Below, piece by piece: positions 52,584-61,688 of a stretch of DNA of 64,000 nt. The notes below the pieces were generated by a model. The model was not told where the DNA came from. It was given only the letters and a program-made list of their open reading frames with translations, and ran no database searches. The stretch comes from Cyclobacteriaceae bacterium. Its GTDB lineage: Bacteria > Bacteroidota > Bacteroidia > Cytophagales > Cyclobacteriaceae. The position numbers and the translations under genes are program-made. The stretch lies in the NCBI GenBank assembly GCA_022842845.1, contig JALHOT010000003.1:248001-312000 (forward strand), read 5' to 3'. The first letter of the stretch is position 1. Each line of letters opens with the position of its first letter.

Positions 52584-53711
52584 TTAACAAAAAAAATCTT
52601 TAATACAAGATACAATATAGTGCTGTTGCTCCTCCACCATTTCGGTATGAATTGGCAGCGAAATTACTTCCCTGGAAAGTGACTCTGTCAAAGGGAATGA
52701 ACCTTCTTCAAAGCCTGGTCTCTTATACGCCTTCTGCAAATGCAAAGGCACAGGATAATAAATCATGGTGGGAATGCCCTTATCTTCCAAATACTTCTTC
52801 AATACATCTCGCTGGCCGTTTTTAATTTTCAAAGTGTATTGATGGAATACATGCGTTGAATGAATGCTGCGCTTAGGTATTTCCAGATCATTGATGCTGG
52901 CTAATTCAGCATCGTAATAATTTGCAACCTTATTCCGAGCCTGTTCATATTCACTAAGGTAATTCAACTTTACGTTTAGGATCGCAGCCTGAAGGGTATC
53001 TAAACGACTATTTACTCCTATCACATCATGATGATATTTGATGCGCTGCCCGTGGTTGGCCATCATTTTAATCTTTTCTGCGAGTTCTTTGTCTCGGGTA
53101 AATAATGCACCACCATCACCGTAGCATCCCAGGTTTTTTGATGGGAAAAAGGAGGTCGTTCCTATAGTACCCATGGTACCTGCACGCATTTTTCTGCTAT
53201 CACTGAAAGTGTATGTAGCACCAAGCGCCTGTGCTGTGTCTTCAATTACATGAAGGTTGTACTTATTAGCTATTGCCAACAGTGGCTCCATATCAGCACA
53301 TTGTCCATACAAATGAACGGGAACAATTGCCTTTGTTTTAGTTGTAATTTTTGACGCTAGTTGGTTTACATCAATATTAAAAGTAGCGGCATCGACTTCC
53401 GTGAAAACGGGTGTAAGTCCCAACAGGGCAATTACCTCAGCAGTGGCCACATACGTATGAACAGGTAAAATGATTTCATCTCCTGGTCTTAAGTCAAGAG
53501 CCATCATGGCAATTTGTAGAGCATCTGTTCCATTGGCACAGGGGATCACGTACTCTACATTGTTATACTTTGCCAAAGCATCAGCAAATTGTTGCACTTG
53601 TGGTCCTTGAATGAAGGCAGTAGTATTTAAAACTTCCTGCATGGCAGCATCAATCTCAGGCTTGATTTTTTGATACTGCTTTTGCAGATCGACCATTACA
53701 ATCTTATCCAT
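52584..53711 (-). CDS. wlbC: UDP-2-acetamido-2-deoxy-3-oxo-glucuronate aminotransferase (WlbC/WbpE-like)
   Basis: A 375-residue DegT-family PLP enzyme that aminates the C3 ketone produced by WlbA. Motifs: MVDLQKQYQKIKPEID, CANGTDALQIAMMALDLRPGDEI, VIEDTAQALGATY, the PLP lysine site TTSFFPSKNLGCYGDGGA and GVNSRLDTLQAAILNVKL. The N-terminal DLQKQYQKIKPEI motif and YYPVPLHLQKAY C-terminal loop are typical of WbpE/WlbC. The directly adjacent WlbB-like gene supports the assignment. Other 3-keto-sugar substrates remain possible. Confidence 0.88.
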   Translation of the reverse strand: MDKIVMVDLQKQYQKIKPEIDAAMQEVLNTTAFIQGPQVQQFADALAKYNNVEYVIPCANGTDALQIAMMALDLRPGDEIILPVHTYVATAEVIALLGLTPVFTEVDAATFNIDVNQLASKITTKTKAIVPVHLYGQCADMEPLLAIANKYNLHVIEDTAQALGATYTFSDSRKMRAGTMGTIGTTSFFPSKNLGCYGDGGALFTRDKELAEKIKMMANHGQRIKYHHDVIGVNSRLDTLQAAILNVKLNYLSEYEQARNKVANYYDAELASINDLEIPKRSIHSTHVFHQYTLKIKNGQRDVLKKYLEDKGIPTMIYYPVPLHLQKAYKRPGFEEGSFPLTESLSREVISLPIHTEMVEEQQHYIVSCIKDFFC

Positions 53712-53729
53712 TATTATATCCTCTGTCTT

Positions 53730-54743
53730 TTACTTATTATTTAATAAATACCATTCAATGGTTTTAAGAATCCCCGAATCGAAATCCTCCGCTGCCTTCC
53801 AACCAAGTTCCTGTTCAATTTTATCGGCATCAATGGCATAACGTTTGTCATGCCCAGCTCTATCTTGCACGTAGGTAATCAATTGTTTAAACGATGTGCC
53901 ATCGCTCTTTGGCCTCATTACATCGAGCATAGAGCAAATCTTGTCCGCTATTTGATTATTTGTGCGTTCATTTTGCCCACCAATATTATAGGTTTCTCCG
54001 GATCTTCCCTTTTCAAAAACCAAATCAATTCCCTTAACATGATCCAATACATATAACCAATCTCTAATGTTTTTGCCGTCACCATAGATGGGGATATTCT
54101 CTCCTGCAAGCGCCTTCCTAATGATGGTTGGTATTAGCTTTTCAGCGTGCTGCTTGGGACCATAGTTATTTGAGCAATTTGTTGTGACTACATTTAAACC
54201 ATAAGTGTGGAAATAACTTCGCACAAGCAAGTCGCTGGAAGCTTTAGAGGCAGAATAAGGACTGTTGGGCGCATAAGGAGTCTTCTCAGTAAACAAGCCA
54301 GTTTCCCCTAGTGAGCCATAAACTTCATCGGTTGATACATGCAAAAAGCGATAACCCTCTGCATTGGCTTTATGCTTAAAAGGAGCATCCATCCATCGAT
54401 GGCGCGCTACATCCAATAATGTAAATGTTCCGAAAACATTTGTTTTGATAAAGGCTTCAGGCCCCGCGATTGAATTATCTACATGTGATTCTGCGGCAAA
54501 ATGAATCACTCCTTCTATGGCAAACTCATTGAAAACCTTCTCTACTAATGATCGGTCACAGATATCTCCTTTAACAAAAGTGTAACGAGGGTTATTCTCA
54601 ACTTCTTTAATGTTAGCTGGATTACCCGCATAGGTTAACAAATCAAGGTTTATAATGCGACAATCATTATGCTTATTTAAAAAGTAAGGAATGAAGTTGG
54701 ACCCAATAAAACCAGCTCCGCCTGTTACCAATATTGTCTTCAT
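53730..54743 (-). CDS. rfbB: dTDP-glucose 4,6-dehydratase
   Basis: Makes dTDP-4-keto-6-deoxy-D-glucose from dTDP-glucose. The ATG at 54743 (MKTILVTGGAGFIGSNF) gives 337 residues and leaves no overlap with rfbA; the ATG at 54755 would overlap it. NAD motif TGGAGFIGS, VIHFAAESHVDNSI, HVSTDEVYGSLG (catalytic Asp-Glu pair within), the YSASKASSDLLVRSY Tyr-x3-Lys pair, NCSNNYGPKQHAEKLIPT and the RDWLYVLDH segment. RfbC and RfbD are absent, so the product is not destined for rhamnose here; WecE at 50694 is the likely user. Confidence 0.95.
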   Translation of the reverse strand: MKTILVTGGAGFIGSNFIPYFLNKHNDCRIINLDLLTYAGNPANIKEVENNPRYTFVKGDICDRSLVEKVFNEFAIEGVIHFAAESHVDNSIAGPEAFIKTNVFGTFTLLDVARHRWMDAPFKHKANAEGYRFLHVSTDEVYGSLGETGLFTEKTPYAPNSPYSASKASSDLLVRSYFHTYGLNVVTTNCSNNYGPKQHAEKLIPTIIRKALAGENIPIYGDGKNIRDWLYVLDHVKGIDLVFEKGRSGETYNIGGQNERTNNQIADKICSMLDVMRPKSDGTSFKQLITYVQDRAGHDKRYAIDADKIEQELGWKAAEDFDSGILKTIEWYLLNNK

Positions 54744-54744
54744 A

Positions 54745-55623
54745 TTATCCCGCAAAACGTTCGTTCGAAATTTTGATTAAGTATTGACCATATTGATTTT
54801 TTGACAGCGGCTTGGCCAACTCCAGCAATTGTTCCTTGGTAATGTATCCTTTTCTAAAGGCAATTTCTTCCAAACAAGCTATTTTCAACCCCTGTCGCTC
54901 CTCAATTGATTCAACAAAATTAGACGCTTGTAGTAATGACTGATGTGTGCCTGTATCTAACCAGGCCATTCCTCTACCCAATAGCTTTACTGAAAGCTTT
55001 CTTTCTTGCAAATAAAGTCTGTTCAAATCAGTGATTTCTAATTCACCTCTTTGAGATGGTTTTAATGTTTTAGCCTTGGCCACTACTGAATTATCGTAGA
55101 AGTATAAACCGGTTACAGCATAATTAGATTTTGGATGCTGAGGCTTTTCTTCGATAGAAATTACTGAACCGTCTTCACTGAACTCAGCTACGCCATAGCG
55201 TTCAGGGTCACTTACATAATAGCCAAATACAACAGCACCGCCCTTTATTCTACTGGCTTCTTCAAGAATTGAAGAGAATTTGTAACCGTAAAAAATATTA
55301 TCACCTAGTATCAAACAACAAGAATCACTGCCAATAAAATCTTCTCCTAGTAGAAACGCCTGAGCAAGTCCATCTGGTGAAGGCTGTACTTTATATTGAA
55401 TATTGAGACCAATAAATTTTCCATCTCCCAACAAATTCTTAAAGAGTTCAATGTCGGTCGGTGTTGATATTATTAGAATATCCCGGATATCTGCCAGCAT
55501 TAAAACCGACAAAGGATAATAAATCATCGGCTTATCATAAATTGGGAGTATCTGCTTAGACACAGATTTAGTAAGGGGATATAACCTGGTCCCTGAACCT
55601 CCGGCAAGTATTATTCCTTTCAT
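54745..55623 (-). CDS. rfbA: Glucose-1-phosphate thymidylyltransferase
   Basis: Forms dTDP-glucose from glucose-1-phosphate and dTTP. The 292-residue protein has the nucleotidyltransferase start [18 protein letters not shown], the metal/catalytic region [70 protein letters not shown] and [12 protein letters not shown]. These are the full set for RmlA type I. It abuts rfbB and overlaps the galE stop by 1 base, so all three are co-transcribed. Confidence 0.96.
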   Translation of the reverse strand: MKGIILAGGSGTRLYPLTKSVSKQILPIYDKPMIYYPLSVLMLADIRDILIISTPTDIELFKNLLGDGKFIGLNIQYKVQPSPDGLAQAFLLGEDFIGSDSCCLILGDNIFYGYKFSSILEEASRIKGGAVVFGYYVSDPERYGVAEFSEDGSVISIEEKPQHPKSNYAVTGLYFYDNSVVAKAKTLKPSQRGELEITDLNRLYLQERKLSVKLLGRGMAWLDTGTHQSLLQASNFVESIEERQGLKIACLEEIAFRKGYITKEQLLELAKPLSKNQYGQYLIKISNERFAG

Positions 55624-56639
55624 CAGTTTATTGATCTAATTCTCTTTTCCCAATGCCAGGCATGCTGCAAGGCATCTTTAATAGTGAACCTTGGTTTCCA
55701 ACGTAAAACATTAAACGCAAGATTTGCATCTGCAAAAACCTTTGCCACATCACCTGGTCTTCTTGAGCCTATCTTATAATTTAACTTAATTTGGTTAACC
55801 TCTTCAAATTGATTAACCAACTCCTTAACTGATACCCCGAAGCCGGTGCCTACATTAAAAATATGATTGCCCAAATTCTGGTTTATGAAATCCAAGGCTT
55901 TTACATGAGCATCTGCCAAATCAGTTACATGAATGTAATCGCGTACACAAGTGCCATCAGGTGTAGGGTAGTCGTCACCAAAAATTGTTAATTGATTTCT
56001 CAAGCCAATGGCAGTTTGTGTGATATAGGGTACAAGATTATTTGGAGTACCTAACGGCAGTTCTCCAATGAGTGCTGATGGGTGAGCTCCTATGGGGTTG
56101 AAGTAACGAAGTGAAACAACATCAATGCCTAAAACTTCTATATCTTCCAGTATTCGCTCACACATTTGTTTGGTAGCTCCATAAGGAGAGTTCGCCTTCT
56201 TTATAGCTGCTTGCTCGTTAACCGGTACAGTATCAGGCTCCCCATAAACCGTACATGAAGAAGAGAAAATAAGTTTAGAGACCTTGTGCGATTGCATACA
56301 CCGCAACAAGCTCGTTAAAGAAAACAAGTTGTTCTCGTAGTAATCGAGCGGCTTCTCAACTGACTCACCAACCGCTTTAAAAGCAGCAAAATGAATGACT
56401 GCATCAATCCTATTATTGCTAAAAATCTCTGCTAAAGCATTGTAATTTCTGCAATCAACCTTCCGGAAAGGAATAGTAATACCCAGCAGATTCTTCAGCC
56501 CATCCAATAAACGCTGATCACTTCTCGATAGATCATCAATTATCAAAACATCATACCCAGCCTCAACCAGTTGAACCACTGTGTGCGAGCCAATATAGCC
56601 TGCCCCGCCTGTGACTGCTATGCGTTTTCTTATACTCAT
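55623..56639 (-). CDS. galE: UDP-glucose 4-epimerase
   Basis: Interconverts UDP-glucose and UDP-galactose, and in some enzymes UDP-GlcNAc and UDP-GalNAc. The start at ATG 56639 ([20 protein letters not shown], 338 residues) overlaps the stop of the dehydrogenase gene by 1 base (TAATG). The longer ORF from 56672 adds 11 residues that the family lacks. Motifs: [46 protein letters not shown], the Tyr-x3-Lys in [23 protein letters not shown] and [15 protein letters not shown]. The acceptor-site residue that distinguishes hexose from HexNAc specificity cannot be judged here. Confidence 0.95.
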   Translation of the reverse strand: MSIRKRIAVTGGAGYIGSHTVVQLVEAGYDVLIIDDLSRSDQRLLDGLKNLLGITIPFRKVDCRNYNALAEIFSNNRIDAVIHFAAFKAVGESVEKPLDYYENNLFSLTSLLRCMQSHKVSKLIFSSSCTVYGEPDTVPVNEQAAIKKANSPYGATKQMCERILEDIEVLGIDVVSLRYFNPIGAHPSALIGELPLGTPNNLVPYITQTAIGLRNQLTIFGDDYPTPDGTCVRDYIHVTDLADAHVKALDFINQNLGNHIFNVGTGFGVSVKELVNQFEEVNQIKLNYKIGSRRPGDVAKVFADANLAFNVLRWKPRFTIKDALQHAWHWEKRIRSIN

Positions 56640-57892
56640 TATAAGCGCCCAGAAACGTGCTTGTCTTTCCAAATGCCCTTCACATCAAAAAGAACTGCGT
56701 TTTGATGTTTGATTTTTGACAAATCCAATGAAATAAATTCGTTATGAGAAACCGCCAAAACAATTGCATGGTATTGTTTACTAAGATTTGATATAAGTGT
56801 TAATCCGTACTCATGCTTGACCTCTTCTGCGTCCGCTTGAGGATCATAAATATCTACATTCGTGCCGAAGCTCTTCAACTCCTGGATAACATCAACCACC
56901 TTGCTGTTGCGTATATCAGGACAATTTTCTTTGAAGGTTATTCCTAAAACGAGGATATCTGCATTATGAACGGGCAGTTGGTTTTGCGCCATCAGTTTAA
57001 TAACGCGGGACGCAATGTGGGCGCCCATATTATCGTTAATTCTTCTGCCTGCAAGAATTACTTCAGGGTGGTAGCCAAGGCTTTCGGCTTTATAAGTTAA
57101 GTAATAAGGGTCTACTCCAATGCAGTGACCCCCAACTAAACCTGGTTTAAAAGGTAAAAAATTCCATTTGGTACCTGCCGCTTCCAGCACCTCGCTTGTA
57201 TCAATACCCACACGCTCAAAAATCATCGACAATTCATTAACAAAAGCGATGTTAATATCTCTTTGAGAGTTCTCAATTACCTTAGCTGCTTCTGCTACTT
57301 TTATAGAAGATGCCTTATGTGTTCCTGCCACAATAATTTTATTGTATAAAGCGTCAACTTCATCTGCGATTGCTGGTGTGCTACCACTGGTTACTTTCTT
57401 AATGGTAGTGACTCTATGAAGTTTATCGCCTGGGTTAATCCGCTCAGGAGAGTAGCCACAGAAAAAGTCTACATTAAATTTCAGGCCACTGACTTTTTCA
57501 AGAACAGGCACACACACTTCTTCCGTGCAACCCGGATAAACTGTTGATTCATAAATAACAATATCACCCTTCTTAAGTGCAGCACCGACTGTTTTACTGG
57601 CGCTTACCAGTGGAGAAAGATCCGGCTTTTTGTATTCATCGACTGGTGTAGGTACCGTAACAATGAAATAATTAACAGATTTCAGATCCTCAGGATTGGA
57701 TGAGTAACTCAGTTTAGTGGAGCGTTTTAACTCTTCTGGTTCAACTTCCAATGTTCTGTCGTGGCCCTTTTGAAGTTCATCTATTCTTTGTTTGTTAATA
57801 TCGAAGCCAAGTGTGTCAGCTACCTTTCCAAACTCTACTGCAAGAGGCAAGCCAACATAACCAAGGCCAATAATTCCAATTTTCTTTGTCAT
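56639..57892 (-). CDS. tviB: UDP-N-acetylaminosugar 6-dehydrogenase (TviB/WbpO-like)
   Basis: NAD-dependent double oxidation at C6 of UDP-GlcNAc or UDP-GalNAc to the uronic acid. The 417-residue protein has the nucleotide-binding start KIGIIGLGYVGLPLAVEFGK and the VTVPTPVDEYKKPDLSPLVS segment, the VYESTVYPGCTEEVCVPVLE motif, YSPERINPGDKLHRVTTIKK, and the catalytic Cys region PGLVGGHCIGVDPYYLTYKA. NDNMGAHIA and ITFKENCPDIRNSKVVDV complete the TviB pattern, which it matches better than WbpA. It supplies the substrate for WlbA (44719) and for amidation by AsnB. It lies 4 bases after the 4-epimerase. Confidence 0.9.
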   Translation of the reverse strand: MTKKIGIIGLGYVGLPLAVEFGKVADTLGFDINKQRIDELQKGHDRTLEVEPEELKRSTKLSYSSNPEDLKSVNYFIVTVPTPVDEYKKPDLSPLVSASKTVGAALKKGDIVIYESTVYPGCTEEVCVPVLEKVSGLKFNVDFFCGYSPERINPGDKLHRVTTIKKVTSGSTPAIADEVDALYNKIIVAGTHKASSIKVAEAAKVIENSQRDINIAFVNELSMIFERVGIDTSEVLEAAGTKWNFLPFKPGLVGGHCIGVDPYYLTYKAESLGYHPEVILAGRRINDNMGAHIASRVIKLMAQNQLPVHNADILVLGITFKENCPDIRNSKVVDVIQELKSFGTNVDIYDPQADAEEVKHEYGLTLISNLSKQYHAIVLAVSHNEFISLDLSKIKHQNAVLFDVKGIWKDKHVSGRL

Positions 57893-57896
57893 TTTT

Positions 57897-58919
57897 CTAT
57901 TTCGATTTATAATAAGCTAAATACCAATCTATGAAATTACCAATACCCTCTTTTATTGGGGTGTTAGGTTTAAAGCCAACCGCGTCTGTTAAAGCTTGAA
58001 CATCTGCATATGTTTCTGGCACATCACCTTCTTGAAGTGGAAGTAAATTCTTTTGTGCTTTTATACCAAGTTTTTCCTCGATGGCCTCAACAAAAGCCAT
58101 TAACTCAACTGGTTGATTATTTCCAATGTTGAAAATTCTGTAGGGAGCAAAGCTTGAGGCAGGATCAGGTAATAGTCCATCCCATTTTTTGTCTGGTGTT
58201 GGAATGGTTGGAATAAGCCTTGTTATGCCCTCAACAATATCATCAACATAAGTAAAATCTCTTTTCATTTTACCATAATTGTAGATATCAATGGGTTTAC
58301 CTTCCAATATTGCCTTTGTAAAAATAAAAAGCGCCATATCAGGTCTTCCGTATGGGCCATAAACCGTAAAAAAACGAAGGCCAGTGGTTGGGAGATTATA
58401 TAGTGCTGAATAAGTGTGAGCCATTAACTCGTTCGACTTCTTTGATGCAGCATACAAAGAGATTGGATGATCAACATTATTATGAACAGAGAAGGGCATC
58501 TTCTTGTTGGCTCCATACACAGAACTTGATGAGGCATATACCAAATGCTTGATATTATTGTGCCTACATGCTTCCAGGATATTTAAGAAGCCGTGAAGAT
58601 TACTCTCCAGATATGCATGTGGATTAGTGAGTGAATATCGAACACCTGCTTGTGCTGCAAGATTCACGACAAAATCAAAGCCATTATTTGCAAACAAGCT
58701 ATTAACCTTGTTTCGATCAATTAGATCACCCTCAACAAACTGAAATCCCGGAATGGCTTGTAAAATTGCCAGTCTGCTCTTCTTTAAATTGACATCGTAG
58801 TAATCGTTAAGATTATCGTAACCTGTAACTGAATAGCCCAACGAAGACAGCTTTTGAGTTAAATGAAAACCAATAAAACCTGCTGCACCCGTGACTAAAA
58901 CCTTATTTTGTGCGTTCAT
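57897..58919 (-). CDS. UDP-glucuronate 4-epimerase
   Basis: Converts UDP-glucuronate to UDP-galacturonate. The 340-residue extended SDR has [70 protein letters not shown], the Tyr-x3-Lys in [18 protein letters not shown] and the long [20 protein letters not shown] stretch, which is diagnostic of the CapI/GAE-type UDP-GlcA 4-epimerases, separate from GalE. It is the first gene of this minus-strand operon, 11 bases before its promoter region. Relatives that use UDP-GalNAcA (as in TviC) are less well matched. Confidence 0.88.
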   Translation of the reverse strand: MNAQNKVLVTGAAGFIGFHLTQKLSSLGYSVTGYDNLNDYYDVNLKKSRLAILQAIPGFQFVEGDLIDRNKVNSLFANNGFDFVVNLAAQAGVRYSLTNPHAYLESNLHGFLNILEACRHNNIKHLVYASSSSVYGANKKMPFSVHNNVDHPISLYAASKKSNELMAHTYSALYNLPTTGLRFFTVYGPYGRPDMALFIFTKAILEGKPIDIYNYGKMKRDFTYVDDIVEGITRLIPTIPTPDKKWDGLLPDPASSFAPYRIFNIGNNQPVELMAFVEAIEEKLGIKAQKNLLPLQEGDVPETYADVQALTDAVGFKPNTPIKEGIGNFIDWYLAYYKSK

Positions 58920-58933
58920 AATTAAAAATTGTG

Positions 58934-58941
58934 CAAAATTA
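58934..58941 (-). promoter_or_regulatory. Candidate -7 promoter box of the second sugar operon
   Basis: On the minus strand the bases read TAATTTTG, a perfect TAnnTTTG, 15-22 bases upstream of the 4-epimerase ATG. The -33 element 19-21 bases further up is not a clear TTG. It faces away from the promoter box at 58978. Confidence 0.4.
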
Positions 58942-58977
58942 TCAAAAAAAGCTGATTTTAAGCTGGTTTTCTTGTGT

Positions 58978-58985
58978 TAGATTTG
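58978..58985 (+). promoter_or_regulatory. Candidate -7 promoter box of the Wzz-like/ccm operon
   Basis: TAGATTTG matches TAnnTTTG perfectly, 16 bases before the ATG at 59001. Upstream (58956-58958) there is only TTT, so the -33 element is poor. The two boxes form a divergent promoter pair within 80 bases. Confidence 0.4.
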
Positions 58986-59000
58986 TGCCAAATTAAACTT

Positions 59001-60035
59001 ATGGAAGATAATAAGGTTAAAAGCACAAGCTCAGATGAAATTGATTTATCTCAATTGTTTCGCTGGATCGGAAAAGGCTTCAGCAACTTTGGGCAGGGAA
59101 TCTTGAATGCACTTGCATCTCTTCGTTCGCTGTTCTTCAAAAACAAAGTATTCTTTGGCATTATTATACTATCTGGAGTTTCTTTAGGGGTGATTTTTTC
59201 TGAGTTTTTACAGAAAAAACACTACAACTCTTCCATGATTATAAGCTGCGACTACTTAAACAGCCGTATACTCACAAACAGTATGGACAAGCTAAATCTA
59301 CTTTGTCTAGAAAAGGAAAAGGAAGGCTTGGCGAATGAACTTAAAATAGATATAAATACAGCTAAAAACATATTAGAATTTAATTCGAAGGCTTTCGTAT
59401 CGGAGAAGGATTTGGTTGAAATAGAAGTATTGAAAGAGCAGTTGAATAATGTAGCCCTCGATAAGAAGGATATTGTGAACAAGGTTATTGCCAAGATAGA
59501 AATTGAAAACAAAAACGCTTTTCTAATCGAAGTAAAAGTGCTTGACCCGGAAATTATTAAAAATCTGGAGCAAGCGTTGGTTAACTACATCAAAGACAAC
59601 TCCTTCATTCAAAACCGAATTTCTGCTAATGCAACAACCCTTCTTGAGCGAAAGGCCAAACTTCAAAGGGAATCAAAAAAGCTGGATAGTTTAAAGGCAG
59701 TTCTGTTTGAAAATTATGCTTCCATGGCAAAAGAAAATAGCCGTCCTGGCTCTAATAATGTCATTCTTAGCGATAAGTATTTAACAAATCCACTAGATGT
59801 GTTTAGTCAAGATTTAACCATCCATAGTCAAATTCAAAGCATTGATTATCAATTATCAGTGAAGCCGGATTTTGAAGTTGTGGATGGCCTTACTTCCTTT
59901 AAAGAACCGGACAGCGCCAGCCTACCTAAAATTCTGGTCATTGCCTTCTTCTCATCATGGGTTATGGGTTACATCATCTTGGGATTATTTAAGTTCGATC
60001 GCTACCTAGCTTCTCTCTCAAAAACAGAAGCATGA
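59001..60035 (+). CDS. Wzz-like chain-length determinant protein
   Basis: A 344-residue inner-membrane protein with the ATG at 59001 (MEDNKVKSTS). It has the polysaccharide co-polymerase layout: a short cytoplasmic start with the motif DEIDLSQLFRWIGKGF, a first span (about residues 50-73, VFFGIIILSGVSLGVIFS), a long helical periplasmic domain with coiled-coil pattern (about 215-235, LLERKAKLQRESKKLDSLKAV), and a last span near residue 308 (ILVIAFFSSWVMGYIILGLF). The usual Wzz proline-rich motif before the last span is reduced. It overlaps ccmB by 4 bases (ATGA), an unusual neighbour. No tyrosine-kinase domain. Confidence 0.75.
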   Translation: MEDNKVKSTSSDEIDLSQLFRWIGKGFSNFGQGILNALASLRSLFFKNKVFFGIIILSGVSLGVIFSEFLQKKHYNSSMIISCDYLNSRILTNSMDKLNLLCLEKEKEGLANELKIDINTAKNILEFNSKAFVSEKDLVEIEVLKEQLNNVALDKKDIVNKVIAKIEIENKNAFLIEVKVLDPEIIKNLEQALVNYIKDNSFIQNRISANATTLLERKAKLQRESKKLDSLKAVLFENYASMAKENSRPGSNNVILSDKYLTNPLDVFSQDLTIHSQIQSIDYQLSVKPDFEVVDGLTSFKEPDSASLPKILVIAFFSSWVMGYIILGLFKFDRYLASLSKTEA

Positions 60036-60688
60036 TCCTTACACTCCTCAAAAAGGAATTTACACTAGAACTAAGAAAAAAGTCCGTTATCGCTGGTATC
60101 GGACTTTATCTTTTTAGCCTCACTTTCATTTGCTATATAACTTTTGCCTTGCGACATAACAGCATCAATGCTGCCACCTGGTCTGCGCTGTTTTGGCTAG
60201 TCATTCTATTTTCAGTTGTTAATAGTCTGGCCAAAAGTTTTATTGGAGAAAAGAAGGGGCTCGCTATTTACTACTACCAAGTGGCATCGCCACAGGCAAT
60301 TATTCTGTCCAAGATTATATACAATACGCTTCTTGCCATCGTTCTTTCACTGGCAGGCTTCATTCTTTTTAGTTTACTCATCGGTAATCCAATTCAACAC
60401 GCAAGTCTTTTTGTGTCAACATTACTACTCACAAGTCTGGGTTTTTCCAGCTCTTTAAGCTTGATATCTGGCATTGCCTCGAAAGCCAACAATAGCAATA
60501 TCCTAATGGCCGTGCTGAGTTTTCCTGTGCTCATCTCAATTTTATTAATGGCCATCCGGATTACTAAAAATGCATTGGACGGAATCGATTTAGCTGCCAG
60601 TTATGACGAGCTACTCAATCTGATGGCAATAAATTGCATTGCCACAGCGCTCGCCTATCTACTCTTCCCGTATATTTGGCGGAGTTGA
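60032..60688 (+). CDS. ccmB: Heme exporter protein CcmB
   Basis: A 218-residue membrane component of the CcmABC(D) complex that drives release of heme-loaded CcmE. Six spans are visible. Motifs follow CcmB: LLKKEFTLELRKKSVIAGIG at the N-terminus, FWLVILFSVVNSLAKSFIGEKKG in the second loop, YYQVASPQAIILSKIIYN and SLSLISGIASKANNSNILMAVLSFPV. The gene starts within the stop of the Wzz-like gene and ends 9 bases before ccmC. ccmA, its ATPase partner, is not in the window. Confidence 0.92.
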   Translation: MILTLLKKEFTLELRKKSVIAGIGLYLFSLTFICYITFALRHNSINAATWSALFWLVILFSVVNSLAKSFIGEKKGLAIYYYQVASPQAIILSKIIYNTLLAIVLSLAGFILFSLLIGNPIQHASLFVSTLLLTSLGFSSSLSLISGIASKANNSNILMAVLSFPVLISILLMAIRITKNALDGIDLAASYDELLNLMAINCIATALAYLLFPYIWRS

Positions 60689-60697
60689 TCTGAAAAT

Positions 60698-61366
60698 TTG
60701 CCCATGAAAAAGAATTGGTGGAAATACCTGGGTGTTGTAATCCTGCTCTACGTCCATTTGGGGGGCCTTTTGTTGGAAGCTCCCCGTCTTAACATCCTGA
60801 ATGAAACTGTGAGGGCTCTGTACTTTCATGTGCCAATGTGGTTTGGCATGGTGCTCTTATACATGGTTTCTGTGTATTATGCCGTAAAGTTTCTCCGAAA
60901 TCCTCTTTCTGATGCTGATATTAAATCGGTAGAATATGCCCACGTAGGCACTGCCTTCGGAATTTTGGGTATTCTTACCGGTATGTTATGGGCCAATTAT
61001 ACCTGGGGCTCTCCCTGGCATGGTGACCCTAAACAAAATGGTGCGGCTATAGCCCTGCTTGTTTATCTGGCTTATTTCGTGTTGCGTGGCTCCATAGAAA
61101 ATGAAGAACAAAAAGCCAGGCTCAGTGCTGTGTATAACATCTTTGCATTTGCGGCCATGGTTCCACTAATATTTATCATTCCACGCCTTACTGACTCCAT
61201 GCATCCAGGTAATGGTGGTAACCCTGGTTTTAATGCCTATGATCTCGACAGCCGAATGCGGTTGATTTTTTACCCAGCCGTTATCGGTTGGTTTTTAATT
61301 GGTGTGTGGATCGTATCGCTCAGGGTGCGTTACCGTTTATTGCAAAATCGTTTAATTGAAAATTAG
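60698..61366 (+). CDS. ccmC: Cytochrome c biogenesis protein CcmC
   Basis: A 222-residue membrane protein that passes heme to CcmE. It has six spans, the tryptophan-rich segment (WANYTWGSPWHGDPKQNG), and two candidate heme-ligand histidines flanking it: YFHVPMWFGM and DSMHPGNGGNPG. The WWD signature is the Bacteroidota variant with GDPKQN in place of the WDARLTS of E. coli. It lies 9 bases after ccmB and 2 before ccmD. Confidence 0.93.
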   Translation: MPMKKNWWKYLGVVILLYVHLGGLLLEAPRLNILNETVRALYFHVPMWFGMVLLYMVSVYYAVKFLRNPLSDADIKSVEYAHVGTAFGILGILTGMLWANYTWGSPWHGDPKQNGAAIALLVYLAYFVLRGSIENEEQKARLSAVYNIFAFAAMVPLIFIIPRLTDSMHPGNGGNPGFNAYDLDSRMRLIFYPAVIGWFLIGVWIVSLRVRYRLLQNRLIEN

Positions 61367-61368
61367 GT

Positions 61369-61581
61369 ATGAAGAAAATATTGATTTTGACAGCACTTGT
61401 GCTCAACACATTGATAAGCTTTGCACAGGCCTCTTCGGTAGAAATGGCAGATACCATGCGTGCCAATGGCAAAATTTATGTGGTGGTTGGTATCATCATG
61501 ATTGTATTGCTTGGCTTTATTGCCTACCTGTTTATGCTTGACCGCAAGCTTACCAAGCTCGAGAATGAGCACAAAAAGTAG
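61369..61581 (+). CDS. ccmD: CcmD family protein
   Basis: A 70-residue protein with an N-terminal signal-like hydrophobic stretch (MKKILILTALVLNTLISFAQ), a short polar region and a second span (IYVVVGIIMIVLLGFIAYLF) followed by a basic tail (DRKLTKLENEHKK). This is the Bacteroidota CcmD layout: a single real membrane helix and charged tail. It has a cleavable signal peptide, unlike gamma-proteobacterial CcmD. The gene lies 2 bases after ccmC. Assignment rests mainly on context and topology. Confidence 0.82.
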   Translation: MKKILILTALVLNTLISFAQASSVEMADTMRANGKIYVVVGIIMIVLLGFIAYLFMLDRKLTKLENEHKK

Positions 61582-61595
61582 CTTAAATGTAAGGC

Positions 61596-61627
61596 TTGTT
61601 AAAACTTGTTAAGGCTAACTATGTTTG
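61596..61627 (+). promoter_or_regulatory. Bacteroidota-type promoter upstream of ccmE
   Basis: TTG at 61596-61598, a 21-base spacer and a perfect TATGTTTG at 61620-61627 make a good consensus promoter. Transcription would begin at about 61633, 56 bases before the ccmE ATG. It would let ccmE-ccmF be expressed separately from ccmBCD. Confidence 0.5.
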
Positions 61628-61642
61628 GTGATAAAAATCACC
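61627..61642. promoter_or_regulatory. CRP/FNR-like palindrome over the predicted start site
   Basis: GGTGATAAAAATCACC is a perfect palindrome with a 6-base stem around AAAA. Its GTGA-N6-TCAC core matches the half-site spacing of CRP/FNR-family operators. It begins on the last base of the -7 box and covers the predicted transcription start, a repressor-like position. A short hairpin in the RNA is an alternative reading. Confidence 0.4.
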
Positions 61643-61688
61643 GCTCTCCATGGGGATTTGATGTATTTTTGAACTTCAGCATGCGCTT

